This document shows positions 4,205 to 6,404 of a stretch of DNA of 6,404 bases, one piece after another (position 1 is the first letter of the stretch; the number at the start of each line of letters is the position of its first letter). The notes under the pieces were generated by a model. It saw only the letters and a program-made list of their open reading frames with translations, searched no databases and was not told where the DNA came from. The position numbers were made by a program, and so were the translations under genes. The stretch is from CAISDA01 sp050258555 (GTDB taxonomy: Bacteria > Bacteroidota > Ignavibacteria > UBA10030 > UBA8401). The stretch is from assembly GCA_050258555.1 (NCBI GenBank), contig JBLMZA010000160.1, forward strand, positions 1 to 6,404, in the 5' to 3' direction.

Positions 4205-6289
4205 ATGAAAACACTCTCCTTCGTATTGCGGATGCTCATTCTCATGTTTGTGTCTGCCTCGCAGATGCATGCACAAGCTCCAATCTGGAAACAGATCGAC
4301 GGACTCTACGGCGGGACGGTGCGAAGCTTCTGTGCGGCACAGAACGGATACCTTTTCGCGGCCACAGACGGCGGCGTCTACCGCAGCACGAACAACGGCG
4401 GATCATGGACGAGAGCAAATCTGGGCGGCATCACCTATAACTGGGTGAGCGTTGTGGCACTCCATCCCTCCGGTACGATTCTGGCGGCCACCGACGGAAG
4501 TTTCTACTATTCCAATGATCTTGGCGAATCCTGGCAACTGTCCATGGGCAGCTACTACGACATTCGTGCACTCATCTTCGATTCGACTGGTCGGATCTAT
4601 GCCGGAGCCTACCGGCGAGGTATCCTGACCTCCATCGATACGGGAAAGACATGGACGCGCTTTGCGCTGGATACGGTTCAGATTTATGAAATGCACCAAA
4701 CACGGAGCGGCGTATGGTATGCGCTTGCGCAGAACCGCGTCTACCGCTCGAATGATGCGGGAAAGTCGTGGCGCGTGTTCAGTACACCCGACGTTTCTCT
4801 TGCTCATCTTACCAGCCTCAGCGACGGAACACTCTTTGCACGTTCCAATCAATTCATTCACGTCTCGCACGACGACGGTGAAACGTGGTATTCGATCGCC
4901 GGTCCCACAACGACGTTGGGCGATAACAAGTCCCTGCTCTATGTGGATAGAAGCGAGCGCCTCATCCTTGGAGCGTATTCCGGCATCTATATCTCAAGCG
5001 ACAAGGGAGCTTCATGGCAGCGCTCAAACTACGACGGTCCGATGATGGTCAGCATGTGGCAGGGTTCCTCCGGTGTGTATTATGCGGGATCCATCAGCTC
5101 GGGTGTGTACACATCGGCGGATGGAAAAGCCTGGCAGAGTTCTTCCAACGGGATGACGGCTTCGACGATGTGGCTCGCATGTGAAACGCCGTCCGGCGCC
5201 CTCATCGCTGCGACACATGATGCGATGTATCTCTCGCGTGATAACGGTACAGTCTGGGCGAAGATGGGCTTAATCACGGCCGGCGCATGGACCTGCGGTG
5301 TCGTCGATTCCCATGGCCATATTTTTCTGTCGTGCGGATCAGGAATAGTACGCTCGACGGACAACGGTGCCACATGGACCGCCGCATACGGACAGGGCTT
5401 GCCGAGCATCTGCGCGATGGTCTGTACGGCTGACGATGCCATTGTTGCGGCATCAACGGACGGCGACGTCTACCGCTCGAGCGACGAGGGGAAACAATGG
5501 AAAAAAGTACGGGAGCGCGACGGCAAATGGGCCCTCACCGTGATGGCCGTGCTGAAGGACGGCTCGATCGTGATCGATCGGAATGGAGAAATCTTCCGCT
5601 CGGAAGACACAGGCACGTCATGGAAGAAGGCCGGCACGCTGCCCGCATCCTTTGCGAAGGCATTCGTCGTCGCCCATAACGGAGCGCTGATCGCCGCAAC
5701 ATCAAGCGGTGTGTTTCTCTCATTGGACCGGGGGACAAGCTGGAGTGAAAGCATGAAAGGGTTATCCTACCCGTATACGACCAATCTTACGATCGACGAA
5801 AGCGGTACGGTCTATGCATCGGGCGGACGCTATATCTTCCGATCGGTTGATAACGGAAAATCGTGGATGCAAATCAGCCGGGGAGTCGAAACATTCTTCG
5901 TCACGAGCATCAAAGCGACACGCAGCGGATATGTTTTTGCCGGCACACAGTCCTATGGATTATACCGTACGATCGATGCGATGCCGCCCAGAGTCGAGCC
6001 CGATTATCCTCCCGTTACAGCTGTCACTGCATTTTCACTCGGACAGAATTATCCGAACCCGTTCAACGGGCAGACGAAGATCGAATTCTCGTTGTTCGAA
6101 TCGGGGACAGTGCAGCTGACCGTCTATGATTACCTGGGAAGGGAAGTGACCCGGCTTCTGGACGGACCTGTTGCCTCAGGCTACCACACGGCGACGTGGA
6201 ATGCCGAGGCTTACCCGGCGGGCGTGTACTTCTATACGCTTCGCACAGAGTCCCACGTGGAAACAAAGCGTCTCATCTTGCTCAAATGA
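4205..6289 (+). CDS. T9SS-secreted Asp-box (BNR) beta-propeller protein
   Basis: This 694-aa protein begins with a Sec signal peptide, MKTLSFVLRMLILMFVSASQ, with likely cleavage after MHA (Ala23). Residues about 61-554 hold 13 Asp boxes of form S-x-D-x-G-x-x-W: for example STNNGGSW, SNDLGESW, SIDTGKTW, SHDDGETW, STDNGATW and SVDNGKSW. One is a base repeat short (SADGKAW), and a last degenerate copy reads RTID. Mean spacing is about 40 residues. Such repeats form beta-propellers as in sialidase/BNR, Ycf48-like and VPS10 families, and usually mediate binding. The acidic, Arg-triad and Tyr residues of a sialidase active site are not evident, so an enzyme is not claimed. Residues 611-694 are a type A T9SS sorting domain (SLGQNYPNPFNGQ, VYDYLGREV, AGVYFY, KRLILLK), which directs transport across the outer membrane and removal or anchoring of the tail. 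The gene is 71 bases downstream of the lipoprotein gene. Confidence 0.93.
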   Translation: MKTLSFVLRMLILMFVSASQMHAQAPIWKQIDGLYGGTVRSFCAAQNGYLFAATDGGVYRSTNNGGSWTRANLGGITYNWVSVVALHPSGTILAATDGSFYYSNDLGESWQLSMGSYYDIRALIFDSTGRIYAGAYRRGILTSIDTGKTWTRFALDTVQIYEMHQTRSGVWYALAQNRVYRSNDAGKSWRVFSTPDVSLAHLTSLSDGTLFARSNQFIHVSHDDGETWYSIAGPTTTLGDNKSLLYVDRSERLILGAYSGIYISSDKGASWQRSNYDGPMMVSMWQGSSGVYYAGSISSGVYTSADGKAWQSSSNGMTASTMWLACETPSGALIAATHDAMYLSRDNGTVWAKMGLITAGAWTCGVVDSHGHIFLSCGSGIVRSTDNGATWTAAYGQGLPSICAMVCTADDAIVAASTDGDVYRSSDEGKQWKKVRERDGKWALTVMAVLKDGSIVIDRNGEIFRSEDTGTSWKKAGTLPASFAKAFVVAHNGALIAATSSGVFLSLDRGTSWSESMKGLSYPYTTNLTIDESGTVYASGGRYIFRSVDNGKSWMQISRGVETFFVTSIKATRSGYVFAGTQSYGLYRTIDAMPPRVEPDYPPVTAVTAFSLGQNYPNPFNGQTKIEFSLFESGTVQLTVYDYLGREVTRLLDGPVASGYHTATWNAEAYPAGVYFYTLRTESHVETKRLILLK

Positions 6290-6317
6290 GTGCCAAGGTA
6301 AACTGTTCTTGATCTGG

Positions 6318-6358
6318 TTGGGTGCGAAGCGCGGAGGCGTCTGCGCTTCAAGTCCCAA
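6318..6358 (+). repeat. Two-part hairpin downstream of the propeller gene
   Basis: TTGGG (6318-6322) pairs with CCCAA (6354-6358), and inside it GAAGCGC (6326-6332) pairs with GCGCTTC (6343-6349) across a small asymmetric internal loop. No T-run follows. It lies 29 bases after the propeller gene stop and may be that transcript's 3' end or part of the leader of the gene starting at 6399. Confidence 0.6.
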
Positions 6359-6359
6359 T

Positions 6360-6383
6360 TGCAACGGGGCTCTGTCCGTTGCA
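6360..6383 (+). repeat. 8-bp hairpin just before the next gene's ribosome binding site
   Basis: TGCAACGG (6360-6367) pairs with CCGTTGCA (6376-6383) around an 8-base loop. It follows the preceding hairpin by one base and ends 5 bases before the AGGAG of the next gene. It lacks a T-run, so a leader structure or operator is as likely as a terminator. Confidence 0.6.
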
Positions 6384-6398
6384 TAGCGAGGAGTCAGT

Positions 6399-6404
6399 AT
6401 GCGA
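6399..6404 (+). CDS. Start of a downstream gene (first two codons only)
   Basis: A strong Shine-Dalgarno, AGGAG (6389-6393), stands 5 bases before ATG at 6399, and the window ends after the codons for Met-Arg. Nothing can be said about the product. The call rests only on the ribosome binding site and spacing. Confidence 0.5.

Overview
The window looks like chromosome from a bacterium of the Bacteroidota/Chlorobi (FCB) lineage, perhaps Ignavibacteria or Kapabacteria. The strongest evidence is the large secreted protein at 4205-6289, whose last 84 residues form a classic type IX secretion (T9SS) type A sorting domain containing NYPNPFN, a YDYLGREV-like segment, AGVYFY and a final KRLILLK. Base composition is moderately GC-rich by eye, and most genes have clear Shine-Dalgarno sequences. 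The lineage assignment is inference.

Left part (1-965): the C-terminal end of a lytic murein transglycosylase (SLT_2/MltB type), a strong 16-bp hairpin, a small lipoprotein of unknown function (331-777), then a good sigma70-like promoter (TTGCAT-17-TATATT) driving a complete tRNA-Arg(TCT) gene at 892-965.

Centre-left (966-2112), the most interesting part: two overlapping genes, a putative antitoxin (998-1396) and an AbiEii/AbiGii-family nucleotidyltransferase toxin (1278-1976), sit between the complete tRNA-Arg and a displaced 3' half of the same tRNA (2011-2060). A perfect 18-bp Rho-independent terminator follows the displaced half. A 19-bp exact direct repeat covering the anticodon arm marks both ends. 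The best reading is an integrase-less cassette of about 1.1 kb inserted within the tRNA gene: it rebuilt the tRNA at the left and pushed the original 3' half and terminator to the right. No terminator separates the tRNA from the first gene (32 bases between them), so the toxin-antitoxin pair is probably read through from the tRNA promoter. The two tRNA 3' halves differ by a compensatory base pair in the T stem, so both appear to have evolved as functional tRNA sequence.

Centre (2113-2933): two minus-strand genes, a 117-aa membrane or exported protein (2402-2755) with a promoter almost on top of its start codon, and a 37-aa single-span membrane protein (2172-2285) with an excellent ribosome binding site and a hairpin just after it.

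Right part (2934-6404): a plus-strand pair, a 399-aa putative lipoprotein (2934-4133) and the 694-aa T9SS-exported Asp-box (BNR) beta-propeller protein (4205-6289). They are 71 bases apart and probably co-transcribed, giving one cell-envelope and one secreted product. After them are two hairpins and the ribosome binding site and first two codons of another gene that runs off the window.
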